Assembly (NCBI GenBank): GCA_002633005.1
Contig: NMRA01000461.1
Coordinates: 1-64,000, forward strand
Source: Phoronis australis
Lineage: Eukaryota > Phoronida > Phoronidae
DNA: 64,000 nt
Reading direction: 5' to 3'
Shown here: positions 49,425-60,121 of the stretch, piece after piece
Layout: each line of letters begins with the position of its first letter
Position numbering within the stretch: position 1 is the stretch's first letter
Translations under genes and position numbers: made by a program
Notes under the pieces: model-generated
Database searches by the model: none
Told to the model about the DNA's origin: nothing
What the model saw: the letters and a program-made list of their open reading frames with translations, nothing else

Positions 49425-49690
49425 TTTGCGGAGGCTGCAGCTACAGCAGTCACACGGAGAACGTCTCGGTGTTCCGAAGGACGCCTAAGTTGCGCAGTAG
49501 TGGCATCGCTTCGTGCGCCGAACGAGAGTGTGGGACCTAGCTCAGCGTGGACCAAGAGATTCTGTCCGGGGCCATTCTGTGTTCTGCCCACTTTGAGGAG
49601 TCGTGTTTCGACTCCAATCAGAGGAGATGTTACGATGAAGGCCTGGTTCAACAAAGGACAATATTTACTATTCAGAAACATCGGCTCTTT
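49425..49690 (+). pseudogene. Degenerate THAP-type zinc-finger fragment, copy 2
   Basis: The plus strand reads CICGGCSYSSHTENVSVFRR, then after an in-frame TAG, ILSGAILCSAHFEESCFDSN and later RTIFTIQ. C-x2-C-x2-C spacing followed by CSAHFEESCF is the signature of the second half of a THAP DNA-binding domain. The tryptophan region in the middle is lost and a stop is present. The neighbour on the minus strand (49689-49920) mirrors the arrangement at 37.4-38.3 kb. Confidence 0.55.
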
Positions 49691-49920
49691 ATTCAGGATC
49701 GTCTGTTGGATGACTGGGTTGACTGGCCGAGCCCGAGGCCGCTTCTCTCGCGGGAGGATCCAGTTCGTAAGGCCTCAAAGTAGAAAAGTACGCAGCTGAA
49801 AACATCTCAAACTCTTTCTCGCTTTCGTGCAACCCCATTTCGTCATCCTGGCCACCATTCTCGCACGTTTTTTCATAGTATTTGTTCATTTCTTGCTCAT
49901 AATCGTTGTCGCTTTCAAAT
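49689..49920 (-). pseudogene. Transposon-type protein fragment with RPYELDPP, copy 2
   Basis: An open minus-strand frame reads ESDNDYEQEMNKYYEKTCEN through [18 protein letters not shown] to SQPSHPTDDPE. It is homologous to 38047-38275 and, unlike that copy, has no internal stop. The acidic, tyrosine-rich stretch ending in a (R/K)PYxxxPP motif is, as far as I recall, found in THAP/recombinase-type transposon proteins of marine invertebrates. It converges with the THAP fragment. Function unknown. Confidence 0.5.
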
Positions 49921-50086
49921 TCCCAACTCTCCGCCGTTGTTCAATGCTAGTCGCTGATCTCTTGTGTTCAACCCATGATGTCACATGGCGGGAAATGTGA
50001 AAATTGGCAAAATTGAAAGAGAAATCAAAATTTCGAGCTAATGACACAAAATAATCATGGATTTGGATAAATTTTACGTCATACAT

Positions 50087-52146
50087 TTAGTCTGTGGCCA
50101 CCGGTAATTCGAAATGTGCAAAAATCCATGGTGTGTACTGTTTAAAGACGTTGCAGTGCGAACTTAAATTTGAGCAATGGTTACGTTAGTGCTTTACTCT
50201 TGCAGTACTTGGCACACAGCTAGTATTCTTACATTGGTATGTGGAAGATTTATTTCGAAATATGCTTATATTAAACCATAGATAACAGCATGTGCAACTA
50301 AAAAACAGGCTAATATCTCAGAACTGCAGGCATGTTACAGTATGTCAGAATGTATGAAAAAATAAAATGCGTACTAGTCCTTATTTCCCAAACTTCATCA
50401 CCATTGTAACCATCGGCAATCCAATGGCTGGCTATTCACTGTTGATATGGCATGCTAGATTTAAGTAAGATTTCCTAAAATACAAAGCTATAAAATTTTG
50501 GGTACTTTTGAACATTTTTAAACCTTTGAGACTTGGAAAACCAAATGACAAATATTCCATGACCGTAAGTTTTTCAAAAAGTATGTGGTCTGTTTGACCC
50601 AATCGGACAAGTTCTTGACATAAAACGTTTGTGGTAAACCTTCATTTTATTGCAAGTTGCTTGAGATTCAATAACAAATGCAGTCATTTCTTTTTTGGGC
50701 AATTTTATAATGCTTAAAAGCCAAAATAACATACTAAATTGATACAGCGTTCTGCGGGCGAGGCCAACAAAGGCATTGACGTGGTGTTTGTATGTGCGGG
50801 AAACAGTTCTTCTCTGTAGCTGTTCGGGGTTTTCGTGTTCTTAAGCGTCGGTGCTCTTGTGCCAAAGGTTCAGGCAGTGCTGTGAAGTCGTATGTTGCGA
50901 GAGAGGGCCTTCATCCCAGACAGTACAACTCCATGAGTTGAGAACATCTTTTATGATGCAGTGCTTTAGCTTTCGACATAAAATGAACGCACGTCGGTAG
51001 AATTCTGTCAGTTACTGCCAAATTTTGATGAATGATTTACTAAAATTATTTGGCAGCTAAGTAGTCTCAATGTAATGTTATTATGTAAGTGTGCCTAGTC
51101 ATCGATTGTCAGTCCTAGGAGTTGGAAGGCAAGTCTTCGCCATGCTGACAAAGCTGCTGAGACAAAACTTGTCTAGATTTTTTGAAAATATATAAGGAAT
51201 TGAAATGTGTTCTAGTTGAAAAGATATGGATACTTTAGAGCACGTCCACGAATGGACCAGACAAAAAGTGATAAAGACTATGTAACGGATTTCCTCGATT
51301 GTTTGCATGATGGTAGGGGTTGATGCCCTAACCTTCATACAAACATTATTTTTTTGCATGCCCCCCCTTTTGGTTGCTATGGGAACGTGTTTTTTTTCTG
51401 CCAATTCCAAGTCCTGTTACAGATACATGTTGGCACTTTTTGCTAACTTTCCTTGAGAACAAGATTGCAAATTTCAACACTTCAAGTTGATCAATGAATT
51501 AAGGTGTCTTTCATCTTGTAAATCTTAGAAAATATCACAGTTTCAGTTACATCTTAACTGTCTTTGAAGGCTACAAGATTATCTAGTTTGTGGTGATTTC
51601 GGAATGTTGAAAATTGCCCTATTTCCTGCCTCAATATATCAGATGAAGCCAAATTTAAAGCAACAAAACTACAACCAGTGTTTAGATTGATCTTAGGTCT
51701 ACAACATGAAACCATAAAAAGTCTTGCTATTACCCTTCTTCATACCGCATCGGGCTCTAGAATTAGGGTACCTCACCAAAAATGTACAACTGGCCAATGT
51801 CTGTAAAGTAATAAGTGTATGCGAGGATTCAAAATACAGTTTTGAAATCTTAAAATAGGTGATCGAACATATCAAATGCTTTCAGTGCTCCAAGTGTAAG
51901 CAGTACTCTGTGACTGTAAGAAAATAATTTCCATGCTTTACCAACGTCAACCTTCATAATGCATTTTTGTAAATTGTTTGGTACAAAATGACAGCGTATT
52001 ATGCACGTTGAGGTTAAAAGCGGAAACCTTTTCATACTTAGAAAAGATCTGCTCCTCCCTGAGTATTGGTTCAGCTACTATAATTTGCATTTTGAATCCT
52101 CTTACCGCAACAAGACTTGTCATACCGAATTGATTTCAGTTGCGCA
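50087..52146. other. No gene recognised
   Basis: AT-rich DNA with short frames only (for example minus-strand 51099-51410, 103 codons, no motif). No repeat could be defined. Confidence 0.4.
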
Positions 52147-52491
52147 TTAAGGGGAGTGGGGCGCAAGAGGGTCGTACCCTTCAACCCAAAATTCTTGGCT
52201 AATACTCTGCCGTGCTCCCGCTACTTCAAAATCCTGGATCGGCCCCTGAATTATATTCTTGATAAAATTTAGTGAACTCCTATAATCTGTTGGGGTGTCG
52301 TTGTATTGGCCAGTGGGTAGAAGCCTCAGAAATTGAATTTGTTTTGTAGGTGCGGAAGTCTCTTCAACACCCAGTTCATCAATAGAATTTGCCAAAGCAC
52401 CGAAGTTCTGAGCCTCAGAAGCTAAGTCAAGGCCTTCTTGGAGACTCCGATTGATGAAGCCAGTTGTCGTATACGATAAATTTAAACTCAT
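52147..52491 (-). CDS. Unrecognised open frame running into a transposon end
   Basis: Residues 1 to about 80 (SLQEGLDLASEAQNFGALAN, LLPTGQYNDTPTDYRSSLNF) look like ordinary protein. The last 30 residues, from about 52255 leftward (GPIQDFEVAGARQ), come from a GC-rich stretch with CAGGGGCCGATCCAGGATTT, similar to the ends of the element at 8648-8960. An old coding fragment truncated by, or fused to, a transposon end is possible. Family unknown. Confidence 0.25.
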   Translation of the reverse strand: MSLNLSYTTTGFINRSLQEGLDLASEAQNFGALANSIDELGVEETSAPTKQIQFLRLLPTGQYNDTPTDYRSSLNFIKNIIQGPIQDFEVAGARQSISQEFWVEGYDPLAPHSP

Positions 52492-53858
52492 CCCTTGATA
52501 GGGAAGCAGGGTACAGCAACACCTGTGTCCATAGTCCGAACTGAGCTATGACCAACCGTAGAATCCTATGAAATACAAAAGCGATTAATTGTCTCCTGCA
52601 GTGTATGTCTGCCTTAGACTAGCTGCACAAAGAATTCAGCAGTCATTAGTAGAGCTGGGACTACTGCTACTACCAGTGAGTCAAAGGTTTATACGTGGTC
52701 AGGGATGCCTGCACGTGCTGCTGGTGATGTGACAGTTACCACATGCCGCCGCCAGCAGAATGGAATAAGAAGTTTGAAGACATGTGTTCAATTCATTAAG
52801 TTCTGAACAGGATTCTGGATTGAATCCACCAAAGTACATGTACGTGCATTACTGGCAATTGCTCTGGCCTTTTTGTGCTGGAATAATGCCCCTGATAACA
52901 AAAAAATGCTAATGGTCTGGCGTGGGCAGACTGCTTAGATGGCTCTGTTACACCCGATCACATGGAATCATTCTGATGCTTTATTGCTATATACATGTAC
53001 ACTGTAGTTAACACCGAGCTGAGAAATAGAGACCCGACTAAAGAGCTTAGCACGATCAACCGACATTGAGTTACTAAATGAAAAATTCCCGGAAACAGAT
53101 GAGCGCAAAAGCGATGGTTATGAGCGAATAGTTTTCCCAAGGGCTGCACTGCCTCCCTTTCCTTAGTAAAAGTCACATGTACTTTTATGATTAGGCGTGG
53201 CCAGGGCTTGTGACCAATAATGTTTTAGGGGCCCTTCTTCAGCAATTGACGACTTGCCTGGCATTAAACGACTCCCTATGGGAAAACGTGTTCTCTGCTG
53301 ATTAATGTATTCCTTACTTACAAGTATATATAACGAGCTTTGCCATCGTCTTGACCATTAAGAAGTGCTTCTAAGAGCATCATTGAATCCATCTGTGAGG
53401 AACACGTCATTCCTCAATTTGCGTAATAAACCCTAAACAGCTTCCAAAATTTATATAATACATACTCGAAAAACTGCAAAGTTGTTACTAGCGCAGTTGT
53501 GGCTAAATAACGGTTTCATTTCCCAAGGAAGTCGTGTTTTTCTTTTTAAATTAATCTCAACCACTTGTGCGCCTAGCTGGTTTCTCTCTCTATTTGTCAT
53601 ATCTGACTAAAAGTTAGCTATGCGCCCTGCTGTGTTATCATTGCTTACTTTTTACATTGATCTCGACAAAGTATTAGATTCACTTGCAAATAATAAGGCG
53701 AAGTTTCCCACAGTCCTGCTAGGGTTTGGCGGTTTGGCCAGTTTGTTTTGGAAAGTACTGCATTACATCACCGCTGAAACAATGACTTGTCACATTTTTG
53801 TTATGTCATCATGAGAAAACAAAGCCTTTAACACTTAGGGTACTAATTTATATTTTAG
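52492..53858. other. Possible upstream exons, none firmly supported
   Basis: CTCCTGCAG at about 52600 and CTACTACCA|GTGAGT at about 52675 bracket an open stretch (LAAQRIQQSLVELGLLLLP) that could be a small plus-strand exon of the gene ending at 54078. No phase link could be shown. The 64-codon frame at 53620-53814 has no motif. Confidence 0.25.
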
Positions 53859-54078
53859 GTCATCCACATTTGTACAAATTCTTCGTCAGGCTGGCTACCG
53901 AACCAGTATCAGTGACGTATTTCGAACCCTGTGCTGCTCGCACAAATGCGAGGCAGACACAGGTGACGCAACTATGACAGGAACGGTGTATAGCCGGAAA
54001 GAAATCGTGACACGAAATGTTTCAGATTTCTATGGATTGAAGAAAAAAGACAGTTGCAATGAATCTAGAGTTTCCTAA
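53859..54078 (+). CDS. Exon-like terminal frame of an unknown cysteine-containing protein
   Basis: After the acceptor TTATATTTTAG a frame of 72 codons runs to TAA: SSTFVQILRQAGYRTSISDV, FRTLCCSHKCEADTGDATMT, then a basic tail. The codon composition and the clean acceptor look like a real last exon in phase 1, but no upstream exon was secured. The CCxxxC motif resembles the start of an insulin A-chain but the fourth cysteine is missing at the required spacing, so I do not call it insulin-like. Confidence 0.35.
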
Positions 54079-54369
54079 ATAGTTCACAAGGCTACTTTAT
54101 GATTTATATTTGTTCACGGAACGCTTACCTGTTCTATACAAAACACTTGGTGATTCAAACAGCATGTTTAAGGCGCCACTAGATCCGTGCATTCTGTCAA
54201 AAATGTTTTAATTTTTTCTTGGTTTAAATCTGACCTTGTCTAGTTCCTTGCTCAGTTGAGAGGTGATTTCTGAGGACTGGCCAAACTCCAGCTCACACCC
54301 ACATACATTTTGGCTGGGGCACAATTTGAAGTCAATAACATGATTTTTGGCTAAAGTATGTTTAGAAAA

Positions 54370-54900
54370 CGGACAATATCCGCACAAATAAAAAAGTTCA
54401 TGTTAATTCAAGGTTTCGTCTGTTCATAAGACAACAACAGGATATGTACAGTAGGACAACAAGTGTCGATTACCATTCAAGTCACATCCATTGGTGAATT
54501 GAGAGTGAGAGATACAGGGAAAGTAAGTAGGTTACCACCATAGTTGTAGGGTCACTGAACTCTGCCTGTTATTGAGAGAATCAGTAGCATGCTGGCCAAA
54601 TCAGTGTTATTTGTAAAGAACCTGCTAAGGATTTACTGTACATCAAGGAGTCATTGGCCATACAGAACCAGCATGCTAATGATTCTTTCAATAACATGCA
54701 GAGCTCAGTGACCCTACAACTATGGTGATGACCTTCTTACATGTACTTTCCATGTATCTCTCCCTCTCATTTCACCACATGGATATGACTTGAATGGTAA
54801 TCGACACTTGTTGTCCTAGTGTAAATAGCCTGATATTGTCTTCTGAATAGACGGAATGTTGTATTAACATGAACCTTTTTATTTGTGCGGCGATTGTCAG
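54370..54900. repeat. Large foldback: about 230-bp inverted arms
   Basis: The left arm 54370-54597 and right arm about 54668-54900 are reverse complements over nearly their whole length with scattered mismatches. Examples are GGACAACAAGTGTCGATTAC at 54452 against 54796-54820, CATAGTTGTAGGGTCACTGA at 54539 against 54709-54727, and GCACAAATAAAAAAGTTCAT at 54382 against 54870-54888. The loop is about 70 bp. It could transcribe into a long hairpin RNA. The short frames on it are artefacts. Confidence 0.88.
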
Positions 54901-55651
54901 TTTTATAATTTGAAGTCAGTTTCACAGTGGTCAGTGGCCTGAACCAAAACTTTTTTGACAACGAATTCACGGCTTAGTGCGATTAAAAGTTATCTCTTGG
55001 CGAGGAAAAATCGTGTTAAGTCGATGGTAATGTACACGTGCGAACAGTTAACATTTCTTCGACCAGTATGCATGGCAAATGGTCACACCGACAACTGCCC
55101 TTGAACTTGGGAAAGTGGAAACCTGAAGTGTCTTTGAATCTTTTGAGTCTCTGACAGTAGGTAATAGAGCGAAAAGCGACTCCCTACTGGTACCTTAAAG
55201 GTAGCTGAATGTGTCTTCGGAAACGTGATCCATGTAACCAGAAAATGAGTCTTGGTGGGTGTTTGCCCAGGCACAAATGCATCCTCCAAATGGATTTTAA
55301 TCAAAACTGTGGTGACATATTGTCGAATTCAAAACACATTGCAATCCATAATTAATATATTGTGGAGTGGGACATTATATGTCGGAATAGATTCTTACAA
55401 CTGACTGATATTACACCTGGTAAACGCAAACAAATGCTTAGCACATGTATGATTCATGCTCGCTGACTTCATTTAGGGAACCTTACAAAATTTGAGGCTG
55501 GTTTATAGTTATCATTACGGTTATTTGGGCCTAGTATGTTGTGTACATAACCTTTCGGATTCCACAATTGGCCACATTGACCGCTTTAATGGTGAACACG
55601 ATTTTAATACTTTTTGAAAACCTTTTTGAGAAGTCAAAACATGTAGACCTC
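54901..55651. other. No gene recognised
   Basis: Short frames only, including minus-strand 55083-55304 with no motif. Spacer between the foldback and the interrupted MITE. Confidence 0.4.
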
Positions 55652-55873
55652 GGGCCCGTTCCACCAAAACTGACTTAGCTAAAACAAATCTTAAATTTCA
55701 GTAAATTTTAAAATAAAAGTTAAATTTGTCTCAAAACCAATCCAAGAGAGACAACTCAAGTTTGAGTTAAGTGTTTAGCATAAGTTTTAACTTAATTTTC
55801 AATAACGTACCGAACGTGGATGTTTCAAAGTTTGGAAGTTAAGACAAATCTTAAACTCAACAAATGGACTTAA
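55652..55873 (+). mobile_element. MITE, left part (interrupted by the 7-kb element)
   Basis: Starts GGGCCCGTTCCACCAAAACT then GACTTAGC, matching the MITE at 16056. It breaks off at ...AAATGGACTTAA, and its right end is found 7 kb away at 62913-62938. Confidence 0.9.
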
Positions 55874-55898
55874 GAGGCATTATCTGAGAAAACCTGCA
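55874..55898 (+). repeat. Left terminal inverted repeat of the 7-kb element
   Basis: 25 bp, identical in reverse complement to 62888-62912. It is preceded directly by TTAA. The tip hexamer GAGGCA recurs inside at 55909-55914. Confidence 0.95.
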
Positions 55899-56608
55899 GA
55901 GATCGGCGGAGGCATGTTAAAGTTCATGGATTGTGTCAATGGGGTTTTATTAAGGATAACAGACAATAAAATAAAAAGTTATTTTAAAAATCAAAAAAAT
56001 GTTTTTTGTATGGATTACAGCACATTCAATATTCCCATATATTCCAAAAGGGAAATGGGTAGTAAGTGTGGAATTTCAAAAGGCTTTTATTAGAAAGTAG
56101 TTCCTAACTGTTTAAAGTGATATATTTTTTCTACCAAAATAAGGTAAATTAAAAATATTCCATCGTCAAATCCGTGGGAGTTTTTTCACAGTTCCTGTTA
56201 AATGCCGCCAAATACGCAGAATTTTGGGCAATTCTATGAAGCTCTCCAGCATTGGAGCTAAAATTGAACAGTTTACCAAAACCGGAAAAGTCGATAGCGT
56301 CCCTTTGTACAGCGATTTCCTTCGCAATTTGGCTCTTATTTATGTACGGATACATGGTATTTATTTAATAATTAGTAGAACAATGTTTATTTGTTGTTTT
56401 TACTTCGCGTAGAATCGGTTGCTGTTAATACAATAGCACTAAGCAGTGTTTAGTGATCATTAGCAGGCCCCGCCAAACTCGATTTCCTAGTCAATCGACG
56501 AAAGTTGCGATTGTGTTTGAAATTCTTGCTACATGTAGTTTGATAATGTATTAAGCAATTTCTAATATTCACTTCTTCAACTGGCTATCATTTCAAGAGC
56601 TAGGTCGT
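55899..56608. other. Left interior of the 7-kb element
   Basis: AT-rich. At 56149-56412 both strands stay open for 62-68 codons. The minus-strand version (AKEIAVQRDAIDFSGFGKLF) would be a C-terminal exon if the element's gene runs on the minus strand like the exon at 58.8-59.4 kb. The plus-strand version is equally open, so no call is made. Confidence 0.35.
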
Positions 56609-57333
56609 NNNNNNNNNNNNNNNNNNNNNNNNNNNNNNNNNNNNNNNNNNNNNNNNNNNNNNNNNNNNNNNNNNNNNNNNNNNNNNNNNNNNNNNNNNNN
56701 NNNNNNNNNNNNNNNNNNNNNNNNNNNNNNNNNNNNNNNNNNNNNNNNNNNNNNNNNNNNNNNNNNNNNNNNNNNNNNNNNNNNNNNNNNNNNNNNNNNN
56801 NNNNNNNNNNNNNNNNNNNNNNNNNNNNNNNNNNNNNNNNNNNNNNNNNNNNNNNNNNNNNNNNNNNNNNNNNNNNNNNNNNNNNNNNNNNNNNNNNNNN
56901 NNNNNNNNNNNNNNNNNNNNNNNNNNNNNNNNNNNNNNNNNNNNNNNNNNNNNNNNNNNNNNNNNNNNNNNNNNNNNNNNNNNNNNNNNNNNNNNNNNNN
57001 NNNNNNNNNNNNNNNNNNNNNNNNNNNNNNNNNNNNNNNNNNNNNNNNNNNNNNNNNNNNNNNNNNNNNNNNNNNNNNNNNNNNNNNNNNNNNNNNNNNN
57101 NNNNNNNNNNNNNNNNNNNNNNNNNNNNNNNNNNNNNNNNNNNNNNNNNNNNNNNNNNNNNNNNNNNNNNNNNNNNNNNNNNNNNNNNNNNNNNNNNNNN
57201 NNNNNNNNNNNNNNNNNNNNNNNNNNNNNNNNNNNNNNNNNNNNNNNNNNNNNNNNNNNNNNNNNNNNNNNNNNNNNNNNNNNNNNNNNNNNNNNNNNNN
57301 NNNNNNNNNNNNNNNNNNNNNNNNNNNNNNNNN
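56609..57333. other. Assembly gap (725 N)
   Basis: A run of N inside the 7-kb element, so the true element length is unknown. The long frames spanning it are meaningless. Confidence 0.99.
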
Positions 57334-57372
57334 CCAGGGGGCTGCCCCCCAAAAAAATCCGCCTATGACTTT
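57334..57372. mobile_element. Right end of a nested element hidden in the gap
   Basis: CCAGGGGGCTGCCCCCCAAA followed by AAAATCCGCCTATGAC resembles the poly-C plus TCCGCC end at 8940-8958. Its reverse, GTCATAGGCGGATTTT, is a typical invertebrate DNA-transposon end. The other end would be in the gap. Confidence 0.45.
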
Positions 57373-58811
57373 AATGCCTGAAACATTTGAGTTTTCCATC
57401 TCACATCAGATTATAATTTTCTACCATCCTTTTTTGTTTTCCAGTTTCACTGGGCAGAAAATAATCGTACATACCAATCATTTTGAGTCTCTAAGTTCAG
57501 TAATGGGCAATGGTTTTGTAATAAAATGAATGTTGAAAAGGTCTCTTAATTAATATTGGTATCGAAAAAACATGACTGTGTGTTTATTTTGCAATAACTC
57601 TCACTACATTATTGAAATAGAGTTACAAAGGAAAATTCAATATATTTTAGAATTGTGATGACAGAACAGAAAAAATAAGTTTCCTCACATGTTAAATAGT
57701 CTATGGTGACCTTCGTACCATGAAACATGGTCCAGTTACGCATATCATTGTTTAACTTGTGGATTGTCTGTCTAGTAGTCATTATGTCCTTATTAGAACA
57801 ACATCTAACTCTGAACAGAGCATGCAATTCTATGAAAAGAGGTCATTAAACTACAAGAATCTAAAGACGATGAATGCAAATAATAAATTTGTTCCTATGC
57901 AAAAGAACTCGAATGTCTATTAGTATATTATGATCTTCAAGTAATGTAAAAACAAACATAACTAGCTTCTAAAACCCATACTTTCAACCATAAATTAGAT
58001 GAAAACAGGAATACTTCAGAGTTGCACTACTAGATAATGTATACATAACATCTTATCTAGAAAGGCAACTCCTAGGTGCAATAACTTCACATAAAGCTGA
58101 CAAAATTTCTATATTTCATGGACACAGAAGTTCCACAACTCTGTCAAATAATTTTGGAGAAAGTTTATCCCAGTTTAGCTGAGTCTGACAGAATTCTCTT
58201 GAAGTCTGCTCAATGTTACATAAAAAACTAAATGTACTGTGTGAAACAAAATTTGGATCAAAATCCAAAAACCAAACTAAAGCAAATCATTTCCAACACA
58301 CAGGAAGTCTAAATCAAAGGCGCACAGAAATCTATGTAAATCAATCAAAACTCCATAAAATAACCTTATTTTGTGTCATCCACCAACAGTAAAGAATAAA
58401 CGAGACTAATATTATGCAACAAGGCTTTTCAAGGCAATGGTTAAGTAGGTAGAAAAAGCACCAATATTGGTTCCACCGACTGGAAGTGTTCAAGAGTGGC
58501 ACATCCTAAATCATGCAAAATCACTTCACTCGTATCACCAGCAGTTTACACCTTTCAGAATTTATAGAAAACCATAAAACTCTCAGAAAGACATCGACTC
58601 TTTCAAGGGTTCAGCAACAGAAGTAAGCCACTGTGATGAGACTAAGCATTGCAACTGGAATATATTTCAATAAGTAGCTTGGAAATACAATGGCATATGT
58701 GACCACCAATTTCCCATTCCTACGAACATCACAATGCCTACCCACGACCCCAACTTCGGTCAGCACCCGCTGCTGAAGGGGTGAACACATATATCCTTTA
58801 AAAAATCTATT
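57373..58811. other. Interior of the 7-kb element, no gene recognised
   Basis: AT-rich. The minus-strand frame 57609-57827 (RCCSNKDIMTTRQTIHKLNN) has some protein-like character but no recognised motif. The rest has only short frames. Confidence 0.35.
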
Positions 58812-59374
58812 CTAGACATCAGCATGGCAAGCGCACATCTTTAAGTAACCTTTAACAGTATTCAAAAATTCAGATTTACGCTTACATAGCTTAATGTCTA
58901 TGTTCAGCAGCTTAGAAATTTCTTTCAAATTCCCAACTTTCAGATTGCTCAACTTTTTGTCCCTCAACATCTCACACAAGTTTTCTCCTCCATACATCAT
59001 CGGGTGCATTACCCCTACTTCACGAAATACTGCGTCCCTATTTTCTCCTCCCAGATACGTCGACCATTTGCAACATCATCTTTGTCTTCATCTTCAAAAA
59101 CTGCTTTGCGTTTTATTTGAAGTGCAAGTCGTGAAAAAAGCTAGATATCTGTTTGCCTGTACGCCACTCATTGGAAGGAAACTTCGATCTGATGAACTGA
59201 ACACACTGCCCTGGGTCTGCTTTTTGGCCACTTTTCTCGCCACCGTTAAACATATTTGTAAGGAAATCCATCACACCTTCGGACATTCTTGGGGCTTTGT
59301 GACCGATTTCAATGCAAAACCTTCCTCTAATGCTGAAAATCCAAATACTTCTTCAGCAATTTGCTTGTAATCAT
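58812..59374 (-). pseudogene. Frame-broken last exon of a transposon-type gene
   Basis: After the acceptor CCTAATTTTTTCAG the minus strand encodes, in successive frames, DYKQIAEEVFGFSALEEGFA, then MDFLTNMFNGGEKSGQKADP to WRTGKQISSFF, then SRLALQIKRKAVFEDEDKDD, then NRDAVFREVGVMHPMMYGGE and a C-terminal SAP-like stretch (LRDKKLSNLKVGNLKEISKL) ending CACHADV and TAG. Three frame changes are needed, one at a run of T (minus strand) near 59130. The WxxxxQIxSFFSRLA pattern recalls THAP-associated transposon proteins, but that is from memory. It lies inside the 7-kb element and may be its own decayed gene. Confidence 0.6.
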
Positions 59375-60121
59375 CTGAAAAAATTAGGGTAAAACACCTC
59401 AACAGGAGGGAGATTATGGTTCATCCGGTGATATGAATTGACATTTAGAAAACTTTCTTGCACTTGATTTCTCAACTACACACACAGACACTGCAAATGC
59501 TCCATTCGTGATTACCTAAGTTCAGTATCAGGAACCAGGTTTCATATCTGCGCTCTGAAGTCCTGACACTGACTTTAGGTGTGTCCTTGAAAATGAAATT
59601 ACCAATGAGTTACGGATAGACGACCAAGTGTACATCGTGACTTAACGCGACAAACCGGCAATTTCCGTACCGTCCTTGATCTCAAACTGTCAAAGTGCGA
59701 CGTGTGTTTCGGCTTTTTGGGAACATTTTTCCGCTTTGACTGCGAATTTCTAGCGAATTTGCTGTAGAGCAAGACACCGTGAATGTTAAGAAAGAACAAT
59801 TGCTCATGGTTTGTTGAACCCCTGTTTTGTGAAAATTTATTGAGTTATGTGTTTGATATGGGTGGCTGAATCGAAGCACCCGTGGAATTTCTAGTCCCGA
59901 GTGTCATACCTTGTAGTATTATACGTAGTGTACTGGGGACCATCAGAAGCTGAGGTCGCTCGTGGTAATGCACAGGTCCTTTTCTTAAATGTACTACATG
60001 TATAAGAAAAGACATTTGCCTTAAGAAAAAAATAAATGCAAACTAGTGACTACCAAAAATGATGCTTGTTATTCAGCAGTAACTGGTTATCACGTTAATT
60101 TAGAATGCCGAATTCCAACAG
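59375..60121. other. Interior of the 7-kb element, upstream of the broken exon
   Basis: A minus-strand stretch at about 59640-59790 after CTTGCTCTACAG encodes KFARNSQSKRKNVPKKPKHT, a basic, exon-like piece, but no phase link to 59374 was established. Nothing else was recognised. Confidence 0.3.

Noticed and set aside
53900-54000. Insulin/relaxin A-chain in the frame with CCSHKC.
   Set aside because: The fourth cysteine expected eight residues after the third is absent and no B-chain was found.
56593-57399. Frames of 250-268 codons.
   Set aside because: Almost entirely translated N; only a few real residues at each end.
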